From Actinomycetaceae bacterium (GTDB lineage Bacteria; Actinomycetota; Actinomycetes; Actinomycetales; Actinomycetaceae), in the NCBI GenBank assembly GCA_017934115.1, contig JAGBKC010000011.1, positions 1-37,252 of the forward strand: DNA of 37,252 nt, written 5' to 3'. Below are positions 10,079-17,710 of this stretch, one piece after another; the first letter of the stretch is position 1, and each line of letters starts with the position of its first letter. The notes below the pieces were generated by a model. It searched no databases. It was not told where the DNA came from and saw nothing but the letters and a program-made list of their open reading frames with translations. The position numbers and the translations under genes are program-made.

Positions 10079-10831
10079 TTAAAAACTATGCCTGCGTAAC
10101 TGAAGAACAACTTCACCATAAACATGATCCTGAGCAATACACCCATACATGCGCGAATCAATTGCTTCTGTTCGGTTATCACCTAAAAGGAAGAGCTGTC
10201 CTTCTGGAACTGTCAAAGGGAAAGTAACACCATCAACAATTTGTGTCGTTTCTTTTCCAAAAGTGTAGTCTTTATCCTGCTGATACGAACCGTTAACAAT
10301 AAGACCTTTTTCGTCAATATCGACAGTGTCACCGCCTTTAGCGATCACACGCCCTGCCAACATTTTTCCTTCATAATTAACAAGTACAACAGCGTTTTGT
10401 TCATACTTTGCCCCTAAGCGATAATACACAATAACATCACCTGCATTTATATGTGGCTCCATACCTGTATCATCTGCTTTGTGTAATCCAAAAATAAAAG
10501 TAAAAATTGCCGCTAATACAGCAATAACAAGACCTATTTTAATAACAAGTAAAAGAAGTTCCTTCCACAGGGGTATCTGTTCTTTTTGCGTAAGCGAATC
10601 ATCCGTTTTACTCTTTTGTTCATCTTCAAGTATCTGCGTATCATCTTCAACGCCATTATTTTTATCTTCTTTAGGTGACATTGTCGCATCAGCTAGCACA
10701 TATGAGTCGCTATCAATAGAAGGTACATGGATATCAACATTCACGTTATCGTCTAAAAACACAGATCCATGATCATCTTCATGAAAATCAAACACACCAT
10801 CATCATGAATATATCTATTGCGTTCTTCCAT
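10079..10831 (-). CDS. SipA-type signal peptidase I homologue lacking the catalytic Ser/Lys dyad
   Basis: The 250-residue protein has an acidic cytoplasmic N-terminus of about 90 residues, one membrane segment (about 91-115, ELLLLVIKIGLVIAVLAAIF) and an external S26-type peptidase domain. Family boxes are recognisable: TGMEPHINAGDVIVYYR, GRVIAKGGDTV, LLGDNRTEAIDSRMYG. In active signal peptidase I the first box reads SMxP and the second KRVxGxPGD. Here the nucleophile Ser is Gly123 (codon 10463-10465) and the general-base Lys is Gly160 (codon 10352-10354). This is the pattern described for streptococcal SipA, a non-proteolytic protein needed for pilus polymerisation. The start at 10831 has GGGAGG 4 nt upstream; longer reading from 10873 lacks one. 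It follows the pilin gene and an intervening terminator. Pilus assembly role is inferred. Confidence 0.85.
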   Translation of the reverse strand: MEERNRYIHDDGVFDFHEDDHGSVFLDDNVNVDIHVPSIDSDSYVLADATMSPKEDKNNGVEDDTQILEDEQKSKTDDSLTQKEQIPLWKELLLLVIKIGLVIAVLAAIFTFIFGLHKADDTGMEPHINAGDVIVYYRLGAKYEQNAVVLVNYEGKMLAGRVIAKGGDTVDIDEKGLIVNGSYQQDKDYTFGKETTQIVDGVTFPLTVPEGQLFLLGDNRTEAIDSRMYGCIAQDHVYGEVVLQLRRHSF

Positions 10832-10893
10832 TGCGCCTCCCATTTGTTTTATCCTAGCGCCTTTCACCATCATTCATGCCGGTCAACACAGAT

Positions 10894-10921
10894 AAAAAAA
10901 GCGAGGATATACCACCCTCGC
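10894..10921 (-). terminator. Terminator between the pilin and SipA-like genes
   Basis: Minus-strand GCGAGG (10921-10916), 9-nt loop, CCTCGC (10906-10901), then seven T. It sits 18 bp after the pilin stop and before the SipA-like start. It probably limits read-through, so that pilin is made in excess over the assembly factor. Confidence 0.85.
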
Positions 10922-10938
10922 TTTTTGTTTTAATGTCT

Positions 10939-11643
10939 TTACGCCTCGGATGTAGCATCTTGTACAGCTCGACGGCGAACAATAAGGAGAATTCCACCTG
11001 CAACCATCGCAACAACAAATGCACCAAGACCAATGCGAGCACCTGTATTGGACAAAATGGTTTGCGTAGGAACATCCGTTGTTGTACTTGGCGGAGTTAA
11101 TGGAGAACTCGGGTTACCATCACCACCCGTACCTGTAGCTGGAGGAGGTGTTGCTTTATCTTCGTATTTTACTGTCCACCCAGGATCAGTAACTTTCTCA
11201 TTGTCCTCATTGTAAATAATAAGTGCGCGACCTACCTTGTGGACAAGCACACGCCATACAGTTGAATCATAGGTATACCCATCAACAGGTGTATCAATTT
11301 TTTGATACATTCTATAGGTATGTTCGCGCTCATTCATCTTGTCAAAAGCATCAGAAAAATCTAATGTAAGCTTGTCATCGCCCTCTAATGAACCCGTCAT
11401 AGTCCAGCAATATGGACTACCAGTTACACCACCTGAGGGCATAGGAGCACCCTCTTGCTCTGCTTCAATGCAATAAGTAAAAGTTTCCTCTAAACCTTGT
11501 TTATTTCCATAATCAAGTTTTTGCCACACATATACGACTTCCGTGTTGTCATCTGCCCATGATGCTTGAGACTGAAGAACAACACCCCCCAGAGCCATTG
11601 CGCATGTAGCGAGGAAGGCTCCTAACTTTTTGTAGACTTTCAC
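10939..11643 (-). CDS. Sortase-anchored FctA/Spy0128-like pilin subunit
   Basis: A 234-residue surface protein: signal peptide (cleavage probably after Ala30, ASWA/DD), one Ig-like domain (about 35-162), a Pro/Thr/Gly stalk (164-194), sorting motif LSNTG (197-201), hydrophobic segment and RRR tail. The domain matches the streptococcal pilin isopeptide-linkage family by the WQKLDYG first strand (Lys42), FTYCIEAEQEG, and the block HTYRMYQKID...GYTYDSTVW. The Glu that catalyses the isopeptide in Spy0128 aligns with Gln114, and the usual Asn near the domain end is not evident at WTVKY. Two cysteines (Cys58, Cys79) could form a disulfide instead. Start is GTG at 11643 with GGAGGG well placed. Sortase gene upstream and SipA-like gene downstream support a fibre subunit. 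Confidence 0.82.
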   Translation of the reverse strand: MKVYKKLGAFLATCAMALGGVVLQSQASWADDNTEVVYVWQKLDYGNKQGLEETFTYCIEAEQEGAPMPSGGVTGSPYCWTMTGSLEGDDKLTLDFSDAFDKMNEREHTYRMYQKIDTPVDGYTYDSTVWRVLVHKVGRALIIYNEDNEKVTDPGWTVKYEDKATPPPATGTGGDGNPSSPLTPPSTTTDVPTQTILSNTGARIGLGAFVVAMVAGGILLIVRRRAVQDATSEA

Positions 11644-11707
11644 TTGTTCCCTCCATATTATAAAAATACCTTTGATGGAAATGATACTCTAGAAAACCTT
11701 CTGTCTA

Positions 11708-12634
11708 TCAAGACAAAAGCCCCTCCTCATCATCTTTTCCTTGTTTTCTATATTGATAAATAGCAAAAAGACTCCCTACAACACACACAAAAATCAAAAG
11801 ATTCCAAAACAACCATGGCAAACCAAACCATCCGCGTGTATCCTCAACACCAGAGCCCGTATTGGGCCAATCAATAAATGAGCTCACAAAAGTGTCATCA
11901 CTTACTTTTGCCACTACGATCGTGCGCCCATTTGTCGAATCAGATGCACAGGTCGAAAGAAGAAGAATACGGCTGTTTTCATCTAAAGAAACATCATTTG
12001 AATATAAAAAGATCGATCGAAGGCCTTCGATATATTCAATGCGCTGAGATTGTGGAACATTATTTCTATAAACTTTTGAATCGTAAGCGTCAGATTGCAC
12101 AACACCAATTATTTCTACCCCATAATCTTTTCCATTATAAAAATAATTACCGTAACGATGCGAGCGGAAAAAATCCTCATCAGCATAGGCGTCAAGCTGG
12201 CCAAACATTTTATTCCGCTCCATATGATGCCCATAAATGACAGTAGGAAAAGAAGAAAAGTCAGGCTTCGTACGACTATCAAAAAACAGTGAACCCGATA
12301 ATGAGAAATTCCCTAAGGGATCGTGGTTCAAATAGATCGTTTCATTTTCGTTGTACATTACTGGGTAGTCAATATTAGTTCCATAAATGCCCAACCATGC
12401 AACAACATCAGAATTTTGCGCACGTAACTCATCAAAACTCACGGTATTCTTGGCACTCGGCTTATACGGATGCCATTTTGACGAATCTGCCTCAGCCTCT
12501 ATATTATGCGTATCCCATAAACTATAAGCACCAACACCAACAAACGCCAGCATCACTACAACAAGAAACAAGTTCACAAAAGCATTGACTGCCTTGATGG
12601 ATAGCGATGCGAGCATGCGAGGAACACGCGACAT
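11708..12634 (-). CDS. Class B sortase
   Basis: A membrane-bound cysteine transpeptidase of 308 residues. An N-terminal membrane segment (about 17-38) is followed by the class B core: VAWLGIYGTNIDYPVMY, YLNHDPLGNFSLSGSLFFD, VIYGHHM (catalytic His136), LLLSTC (Cys229) and R237 in NGRTIVVAKV. A second membrane segment (about 272-294) and a charged tail follow, giving the two-anchor topology often found in pilus sortases. Class B enzymes beside FctA-type pilins and SipA are the streptococcal FCT-3 arrangement, so polymerisation of the adjacent LSNTG protein is the likely job, rather than heme-protein anchoring. GAAAGG lies 7 nt before the ATG. It is the first gene of the three-gene locus. Confidence 0.92.
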   Translation of the reverse strand: MSRVPRMLASLSIKAVNAFVNLFLVVVMLAFVGVGAYSLWDTHNIEAEADSSKWHPYKPSAKNTVSFDELRAQNSDVVAWLGIYGTNIDYPVMYNENETIYLNHDPLGNFSLSGSLFFDSRTKPDFSSFPTVIYGHHMERNKMFGQLDAYADEDFFRSHRYGNYFYNGKDYGVEIIGVVQSDAYDSKVYRNNVPQSQRIEYIEGLRSIFLYSNDVSLDENSRILLLSTCASDSTNGRTIVVAKVSDDTFVSSFIDWPNTGSGVEDTRGWFGLPWLFWNLLIFVCVVGSLFAIYQYRKQGKDDEEGLLS

Positions 12635-12699
12635 GAGGTACCTTTCTACGATGCGTATGAGTATAAATGACGATTGAACGCCAGCTTCCCCCTTAAGAC

Positions 12700-14235
12700 C
12701 TATTCATCTTCACACTGGTCAGTATTTTTGACGTTTTTCTCTTTATGTGCCTCCATATAGGCTTCTTCACGTTCGCGTATAGCTTCCTGACCGCCTTTTT
12801 CAAAAGCGAGTGCACGGATTTCTGCCTCTAAAGATCCTGAGAAAATCGAAGATTCGTGGCCAGGGCGAATCATCGTAATTGGCCCGTCAACATTTCCAGC
12901 TTGGGCAGCCTCGCGCGCTTCGTGAGCAACGCGCTCCAGAACAGAAACACGGTGAGGCAAGGAGTGTTCATCGTCATGATATTCATTTGTTTTGTGCGTA
13001 AGGTGTGATGGTTGAATAATATGTTCAGGCAGGTTATCCATCTCTTCCTTATAGGATTGCGGTTGATGCGCCAAGGCGGCCGATACATCTGCTGGTATTG
13101 CCTGTAGGCATTCTTTTTGCATCCACACCACCATAGATTCACGCACATAATTGCGCAAATCACTCATAATTGTTGTATTAGGAGCTGAGACAAGAGCCGA
13201 TACGTGTAGATATTCTTCGTCAGCATTACGCACCTGAAGAACTCCCACTTTTCCATCCCACAAGTCTGTAGCCTCAAGGATTTTTTTCAATTGCGCACGC
13301 ACGCGGTCAAGCGGAGCCATCCAGCTCATACGAAAATCAACATACATAAGGATTTCTGAAGAACGACGCGTCCAGTTTTCGAAGGTCGTTTTCGTCATTG
13401 CCGATGATGGCACAAGCAAACGTCTACCATCCCACACACTCAACACCACATATGTCAGTGTGATTTCTTCGACAACACACGTATTGCCATCCCACGATAC
13501 AACATCACCCACACGGATGGAATCAGAAAAAGCAAGCTGCAAACCAGCAAAAATATTACCGAGCGTTGATTGTGCAGCCACACCAGCTATCACCGAAATA
13601 AGACCGGCAGATGCAATAAGCGATGCACCGACATTACGCGCTTGAGGGAATGTCATCAACACAAAAGAAACACCGATCAACCAGACAACTACAATAATGA
13701 CCCGATGAAGGATTTGTAACTGTGTTTGAATTTTGCGAAAACGAGATTTACCGGCTTTTTGTGTTTTACGTAAAATAGTCGTTTTAACAGCCCCAATGAT
13801 TCTTGTAACAAGCCACGTAACCACAATGATTTCACAGATGATAAAAATATGTTCAGCGTTGCTTTGCCAATGTGTAGGAACATTTTCCACAAAAAGGCGA
13901 AGAGCAAGCCAGGCCCCAAGAAAACTTGCTCCTCCGTGTAAAGGAACTCGTATTGCATTAACGAAAGCATTCGCACTTTCAAACTTTCTCGTTGCAAATT
14001 GCAAAACAAGAAGAAAGCAAAATGCCACAAAAGTACCTGCAAGAAACCCAAGAATCATCATCAATGACATATTGAGAAAATCAACTGTTACCGCGACTGC
14101 TTCTTCACTAACAACAGTGTCGGTAGCACCACTTGGCGATGGTGTCGACGATAACGACGCTGATAATTCATAATTTTTGACCTTACACACCAACTCGTTA
14201 AGTACAGCGCGCGATAATTCATATGTATGACGCAT
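12700..14235 (-). CDS. MscS-family small-conductance mechanosensitive channel
   Basis: A 511-residue membrane protein that should open under membrane tension to release solutes on hypo-osmotic shock. It has an external N-terminal stretch, about four membrane segments, then the pore-lining helix rich in Ala/Gly (ASLIASAGLISVIAGVAA) and the MscS beta-domain signature LGNIFAGLQLAFSDSIRVGDVV. Next come TLTYVVLSVWDGRRLLVPSS and an alpha/beta cytoplasmic domain. A further acidic tail of about 130 residues (about 375-511) exceeds the 286 residues of E. coli MscS and has no recognised domain. The frame allows an ATG at 14247, but GGAGG lies inside it, 5 nt before the ATG at 14235, which is preferred. 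Confidence 0.9.
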   Translation of the reverse strand: MRHTYELSRAVLNELVCKVKNYELSASLSSTPSPSGATDTVVSEEAVAVTVDFLNMSLMMILGFLAGTFVAFCFLLVLQFATRKFESANAFVNAIRVPLHGGASFLGAWLALRLFVENVPTHWQSNAEHIFIICEIIVVTWLVTRIIGAVKTTILRKTQKAGKSRFRKIQTQLQILHRVIIVVVWLIGVSFVLMTFPQARNVGASLIASAGLISVIAGVAAQSTLGNIFAGLQLAFSDSIRVGDVVSWDGNTCVVEEITLTYVVLSVWDGRRLLVPSSAMTKTTFENWTRRSSEILMYVDFRMSWMAPLDRVRAQLKKILEATDLWDGKVGVLQVRNADEEYLHVSALVSAPNTTIMSDLRNYVRESMVVWMQKECLQAIPADVSAALAHQPQSYKEEMDNLPEHIIQPSHLTHKTNEYHDDEHSLPHRVSVLERVAHEAREAAQAGNVDGPITMIRPGHESSIFSGSLEAEIRALAFEKGGQEAIREREEAYMEAHKEKNVKNTDQCEDE

Positions 14236-14373
14236 CATAACCTCCATTTCACACCCGCTTTACATGCGAGATTAGTGTAATTAGGACGTAGTTCTAACAA
14301 AAACACAAGTACGTGAGCGATGACACGTTTAAGTTGTAGATTTTTTCCTTCATTTCTATTTAAGATATACAGC

Positions 14374-14391
14374 GTTCACGGTTAAGTGAAC
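14374..14391. repeat. Perfect inverted repeat in the leader of the tRNA array
   Basis: GTTCAC-ggttaa-GTGAAC, ending 9 bp before tRNA-Glu. It may be a leader hairpin removed during tRNA processing or a protein site. A TTAAGAT sequence just upstream could serve as a -10 box. Confidence 0.5.
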
Positions 14392-14400
14392 AGGCATTAA

Positions 14401-14473
14401 GCCCCCATCGTCTAGTGGTCTAGGACGCCGCCCTTTCACGGCGGTAACACCGGTTCGAACCCGGTTGGGGGTG
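14401..14473 (+). tRNA. tRNA-Glu (UUC)
   Basis: Complete cloverleaf: acceptor GCCCCCA pairs with TGGGGGT (one G-U), anticodon stem CCGCC/GGCGG with loop CTTTCAC giving anticodon TTC, T-arm CCGGTTCGAACCCGG, discriminator G. CCA is not encoded. First of three tRNAs. Confidence 0.97.
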
Positions 14474-14491
14474 CGAGAGGTCATCTCATAT

Positions 14492-14565
14492 GGCCCCGTA
14501 GCGCAGTTGGTTAGCGCGCCGCCCTGTCACGGCGGAGGTCGCGGGTTCAAGTCCCGTCGGGGTCG
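14492..14565 (+). tRNA. tRNA-Asp (GUC)
   Basis: Acceptor GGCCCCG pairs with CGGGGTC, anticodon stem CCGCC/GGCGG with loop CTGTCAC giving GTC, T-arm GCGGGTTCAAGTCCCGT, discriminator G. CCA is not encoded. It lies 18 bp after tRNA-Glu, in the same transcript. Confidence 0.97.
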
Positions 14566-14602
14566 CGTTCATTGCCGGGGTTATCCCGGTTTTGTTCTAT
14601 AT

Positions 14603-14675
14603 GGCTCTGTAGCTCAGTTGGTAGAGCGTTCGACTGAAAATCGAAAGGTCACCGGATCGACGCCGGTCGGAGCCA
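14603..14675 (+). tRNA. tRNA-Phe (GAA)
   Basis: Acceptor GGCTCTG pairs with CGGAGCC (one G-U), anticodon stem TTCGA/TCGAA with loop CTGAAAA giving GAA, discriminator A. The T-arm is ACCGG-ATCGACG-CCGGT, so the first base of the T-loop (position 54) is A instead of the near-universal T. CCA is not encoded. Last tRNA of the array. Confidence 0.96.
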
Positions 14676-14680
14676 CACTC

Positions 14681-14706
14681 AAGCCCACTTTAGTGGGCTT
14701 TTGTTA
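14681..14706 (+). terminator. Terminator of the tRNA array
   Basis: AAGCCCAC (14681-14688), loop TTTA, GTGGGCTT (14693-14700), then TTGTT. It begins 6 bp after tRNA-Phe. Confidence 0.88.
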
Positions 14707-14759
14707 TACCTGCTTTTCTTTTTCTTTCTTTTTTCACCTTAAGCTGTAGCATAAGAGAT

Positions 14760-15791
14760 ATGAATTTTATTTCTCAACCAACGTCAAAAGATCTTGCTCC
14801 ACATCTTCACCCTCTATATAGGCCACGTCGCTTGCGTTTAACGCCTGCCATTCGCTCTATGGTGAGCGAAACTTCCTGGCGCCCAGAACAACTCATCTAC
14901 CCCGTCTTTGTGCGCGAAGGAATAAATGAACCTCAAGAAATCAGTTCTCTTCCTGGGCAGTATCAACACACACTAGAATCAGTAGTCGATATCGCGCGAA
15001 AAGCGCGCGATCTTCATGTTGGTGGCTTAATGATTTTCGGTGTGCCGCGCGATGAAGATAAAGATGATTATGGAAGATATGCATGGTCGGATGCATGCAT
15101 TGCCAATAAAGCAATTGAAAGTATACGCAGCGAATTAGGCAATGACATTGTCATTATGGCCGACACATGCCTTGATGAATATACAAGCCATGGTCACTGC
15201 GGACCTCTTGACGAAAATGGCGATGTTGATAATGACGCAGCACTTGTATGCTACCAACAAGCAGCCCTTGCACAAGCAAAAGCAGGTGCGCATTTTATCG
15301 CCCCTTCCGGAATGATGGATGGCCAGATTCAAGCTCTTCGCGATGCACTAGATACACATGGATATGAGAATATTGGAATTTTTGCCTACTCTTCAAAGTT
15401 TGCATCGGCATTCTTTGGACCTTTTAGAGATGCAGTTGGATGTGAACTGCAGGGCGATAGGCGCAGCTACCAGGAAGATCCTGCTAATAAACGTGAAGCC
15501 ATTCATGAAACTCTTCTCGACATTGAAGAAGGCGCCGATATGGTGATGGTCAAGCCTGCTTCTTATTATGGCGATATCCTTGCGCAAATCGCCGAGTTTT
15601 CTCCTGTCCCCGTGGGAGCGTATCAAGTATCAGGTGAATATGCCATGGTAGCTGCTGCTGCAGAACGCGGTTGGATAGATAAAAAACGCACTGTTGACGA
15701 ACAGCTCATCTGCCTTGTGCGCGGTGGCGCAGATGTCATTTTGACGTACTGGGCTCTTGAAGCTGCAGAATGGAAAGCAAAGAAGTTATAG
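14760..15791 (+). CDS. hemB: Delta-aminolevulinic acid dehydratase (porphobilinogen synthase)
   Basis: Condenses two 5-aminolevulinate molecules to porphobilinogen in heme synthesis. The 343-residue protein has the Schiff-base lysines Lys213 (AYSSKFASAFFGPFRDA) and Lys265 (MVMVKPASYYGD), and the metal-site segment DTCLDEYTSHGHCG (136-149). In zinc-type enzymes this segment holds three Cys (CxC then C). Here the middle one is Asp139, leaving Cys137 and Cys147, so the site is intermediate between the zinc type and the Asp-rich magnesium type. The ATG at 14760 has only a weak AAGAG before it. No other heme gene is next to it: tRNAs lie upstream and a terminator follows, so it is a one-gene unit. 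Confidence 0.96.
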   Translation: MNFISQPTSKDLAPHLHPLYRPRRLRLTPAIRSMVSETSWRPEQLIYPVFVREGINEPQEISSLPGQYQHTLESVVDIARKARDLHVGGLMIFGVPRDEDKDDYGRYAWSDACIANKAIESIRSELGNDIVIMADTCLDEYTSHGHCGPLDENGDVDNDAALVCYQQAALAQAKAGAHFIAPSGMMDGQIQALRDALDTHGYENIGIFAYSSKFASAFFGPFRDAVGCELQGDRRSYQEDPANKREAIHETLLDIEEGADMVMVKPASYYGDILAQIAEFSPVPVGAYQVSGEYAMVAAAAERGWIDKKRTVDEQLICLVRGGADVILTYWALEAAEWKAKKL

Positions 15792-15820
15792 CAAGATGTT
15801 CACACACACAAAAAAGGACA

Positions 15821-15848
15821 ATGGCTGGAATCTCCAGCCATTTTTATT
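15821..15848 (+). terminator. Terminator of hemB
   Basis: ATGGCTGGA (15821-15829), loop ATC, TCCAGCCAT (15833-15841), then TTTTATT. A-rich sequence on the other side might let it work in both directions. Confidence 0.88.
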
Positions 15849-15937
15849 CTCAACAAACTATATCAAGAACGCTTTATCGTTATCTCCTCAAGAGAAATAA
15901 GAGAAAAGACACTCATAATAAGAGGAAAAAATTTAGA

Positions 15938-15984
15938 TAAAACAAAAGTAGCCTTGGCATATGTAGGGGGACCAAGACTACTTT
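15938..15984 (-). terminator. Terminator of the secreted-protein gene ending at 16077
   Basis: On the minus strand AAAGTAG-T-CTTGG (15984-15972), loop of about 14 nt, CCAAG-G-CTACTTT (15957-15945), then TGTTTTATC. The 12-bp stem has one mismatch. Together with the hemB terminator it separates the convergent genes. Confidence 0.65.
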
Positions 15985-16030
15985 AATATGGAGGGGGCAG
16001 ATACAAGCTTAGAAAAGCTTGAACTGCGAA

Positions 16031-16073
16031 GCTAGTAAGCGGGACGAAAACAAAGGGATAACCGCTTATCAGC
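16031..16073 (-). other. Long hairpin in the 3' untranslated region
   Basis: GCT..TAAGCGG at 16031-16042 pairs with CCGCTTA..AGC at 16062-16073, directly after the stop codon of the gene ending at 16077. A smaller AAGCTT/AAGCTT dyad lies near 16008-16021. There is no T-run, so a role in mRNA 3'-end stability is more likely than termination. Confidence 0.45.
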
Positions 16074-16076
16074 TAT

Positions 16077-17396
16077 TTAGAAAAGACTTGAAAGCCAGTT
16101 TGTAAACACGCTCAAGAGGCTCTGCACAAGATTTGTGAAGAAGTTCTTCACAACTTGACCGAACTGTGCCAAAGCATTGTTTGCAGGTGTTGTTGCAACT
16201 GGAGCAGGAGTTGTAGCTACTGGCTCTTCAACAGCAGCAGGAGCAGTTGTTGTTTGAGCAGGTTCAGGTGTAACAACTTCTTCGTCTGCAGGAGCAACTG
16301 GATTTTCTGTGTTTTCAGTTGGATCAGCAGCAGGAGAAACTGGGCCTGAGCTTATTCCACTAACAGCAGTAGCTTTCACACCTGGCACTACTACTGACTT
16401 ATCGCCAGAAGCGATAGTGCATGTACCTGATTTTTCAGTGTTTTCATAGCTTACACATGTATCAATCACATCACCATTGACAACATCTCGGCTAGAAGCA
16501 GCTACATGGTTCTTCTTATCAGCGGTTGCGTAAGTACGTGCAATAGATGTTGCACCTTCCCACTTCACTTGGACAGATGTAGCGTCAACAAGAATAGAAC
16601 CTTGACCATCACTGTAGCCATTAGGGAAGAAACTTGATCCTACAACAGAACATTTGCCGAGATCTTCAACTTTGATTGGAGTATCAAATGTGTATGTCCA
16701 CTTAGAATCTGCAACAGTTAAACTCTTAGGGCCATCACCGCAATCGATACTTGCACGGCGATAGTCATCTGTAGCTTTTACAGTGGAAGTGCCGGAAATC
16801 GAAAGAACTACTGGATCGCCAAGTTCTTGTGTAGCTGCAGGAGTTGTAGCTTCTTGTGCTGGAGTTGTTGCAGCATCAGATGGAGTCTTACGGTTTAAGT
16901 TGATGGAGTATGAACCAATCAAACGACCTTCACTGTTGTAGGCGCGATAGGTGCGATAACCTGTATCACCAATAGTGAATTGACCATTTACTTTGTTGAT
17001 ACGCTTATTTGTTTCAGTATCAATCAAGTATTCTGCGTTCTTCCATGTACCAGTAACGTTGAGAAGATCAATGGATACATCTGAAGCGCCAAGCTTGCCG
17101 GCACCAGAGAAAGAATAAGCCATAGAGCCATTAACGTTGAAGCTCCATGAACCGTCGGCAGCCGGAGTGACTTTACCAACAACTGTGTTGGTTTCAGAAG
17201 AAATGATTTCAATATATTGCATACCAACGCTTGTTCCATGCAAAGTTTGCGGAACGAATGTGGAAAGTGATGTGCTTGCTACTGTATTGTCGTCTGCCTG
17301 TGAAGCAGTTGGCAATGCAACCACTGCACCGCCAGCGAGAAGAGCAAGGCCTAAAGTAAGTGAGCTAAAGATAGCTGTCTGTTTCTTATTTTTCAT
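16077..17396 (-). CDS. Secreted cell-surface protein with conserved aromatic C-terminal tail (paralogue A)
   Basis: I do not recognise the family. The 439-residue product starts MKNKKQTAIF with a signal peptide (LLAGGAVVALPTASQA, cleavage about residue 34). A first domain (about 47-165) is shared with the adjacent paralogue: FVPQTLHGTS, DGSWSFNVNGS, KRINK, FTIGDTGYRTYRAYN, GRLIGSYSINLNR. A second, unique domain holds several Cys (IDCGDG, GKCSVV, DTCVSY, GTCTIA), then a Thr/Ala/Pro/Glu-rich linker. It ends with hydrophobic NLVQSLLSVFTNWLSSLF. There is no LPxTG motif. The upstream frame could extend 27 codons (to 17477), but family-like signal peptide and a -10 box 6 nt before the ATG at 17396 favour this start. 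No ribosome-binding site is visible. Role probably structural or adhesive at the envelope; unproven. Confidence 0.75.
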   Translation of the reverse strand: MKNKKQTAIFSSLTLGLALLAGGAVVALPTASQADDNTVASTSLSTFVPQTLHGTSVGMQYIEIISSETNTVVGKVTPAADGSWSFNVNGSMAYSFSGAGKLGASDVSIDLLNVTGTWKNAEYLIDTETNKRINKVNGQFTIGDTGYRTYRAYNSEGRLIGSYSINLNRKTPSDAATTPAQEATTPAATQELGDPVVLSISGTSTVKATDDYRRASIDCGDGPKSLTVADSKWTYTFDTPIKVEDLGKCSVVGSSFFPNGYSDGQGSILVDATSVQVKWEGATSIARTYATADKKNHVAASSRDVVNGDVIDTCVSYENTEKSGTCTIASGDKSVVVPGVKATAVSGISSGPVSPAADPTENTENPVAPADEEVVTPEPAQTTTAPAAVEEPVATTPAPVATTPANNALAQFGQVVKNFFTNLVQSLLSVFTNWLSSLF

Positions 17397-17402
17397 AGTT
17401 AT

Positions 17403-17409
17403 ATTTATA
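17403..17409 (-). promoter_or_regulatory. Probable -10 box for a leaderless transcript (paralogue A)
   Basis: Minus-strand TATAAAT, followed by ATAACT and then the ATG at 17396. This 6-nt spacing puts the transcription start at the A of the ATG. The 314-bp gap 17397-17710 otherwise holds only the terminator of the next gene upstream and no coding potential. Confidence 0.55.
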
Positions 17410-17587
17410 TCATTGTTAATATGAAAAAGTTGGGCAATCCTGCACATTTCCATAAAATGCTTTTCAATATCCCCCATTCATTAACAATGATTTTAACTTT
17501 TTTGTACCTGTGAGCAGTAAAAAAACTTAGCCAATAGTCCTATATTAAACGCATCACATTACCATAATCCGCCAGTCCGTTTCATCA

Positions 17588-17622
17588 TAAAAAAATGACG
17601 CCACATACGCGGCGTCATTTTA
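17588..17622 (-). terminator. Terminator of paralogue B
   Basis: Minus-strand AAAATGACGCC (17622-17612), 8-nt loop, GGCGTCATTTT (17603-17593), then TTATG. A perfect 11-bp stem about 90 bp after the stop of the gene at 17711. Confidence 0.88.
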
Positions 17623-17710
17623 GCAGATACATATTGCAGGGAAACAATACGCATCAATAAACGCATCCCATGTAAGCGAAGGGAGTAATTACATGCATGC
17701 GTCTCTCTTT

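Noticed and set aside
10000-10227. Plus-strand open frame in the gap between carD and the SipA-like gene
   Set aside because: It runs antisense into the SipA-like gene and has no family features or ribosome-binding site.
16031-16073. Structured RNA or tmRNA-like gene after paralogue A
   Set aside because: Hairpins are present, but no tmRNA, 6S or riboswitch landmarks were recognised, so it is reported only as a 3' UTR hairpin.
17397-17477. 27-codon N-terminal extension of paralogue A
   Set aside because: It would put a non-signal sequence before a normal signal peptide and would include the probable -10 box.
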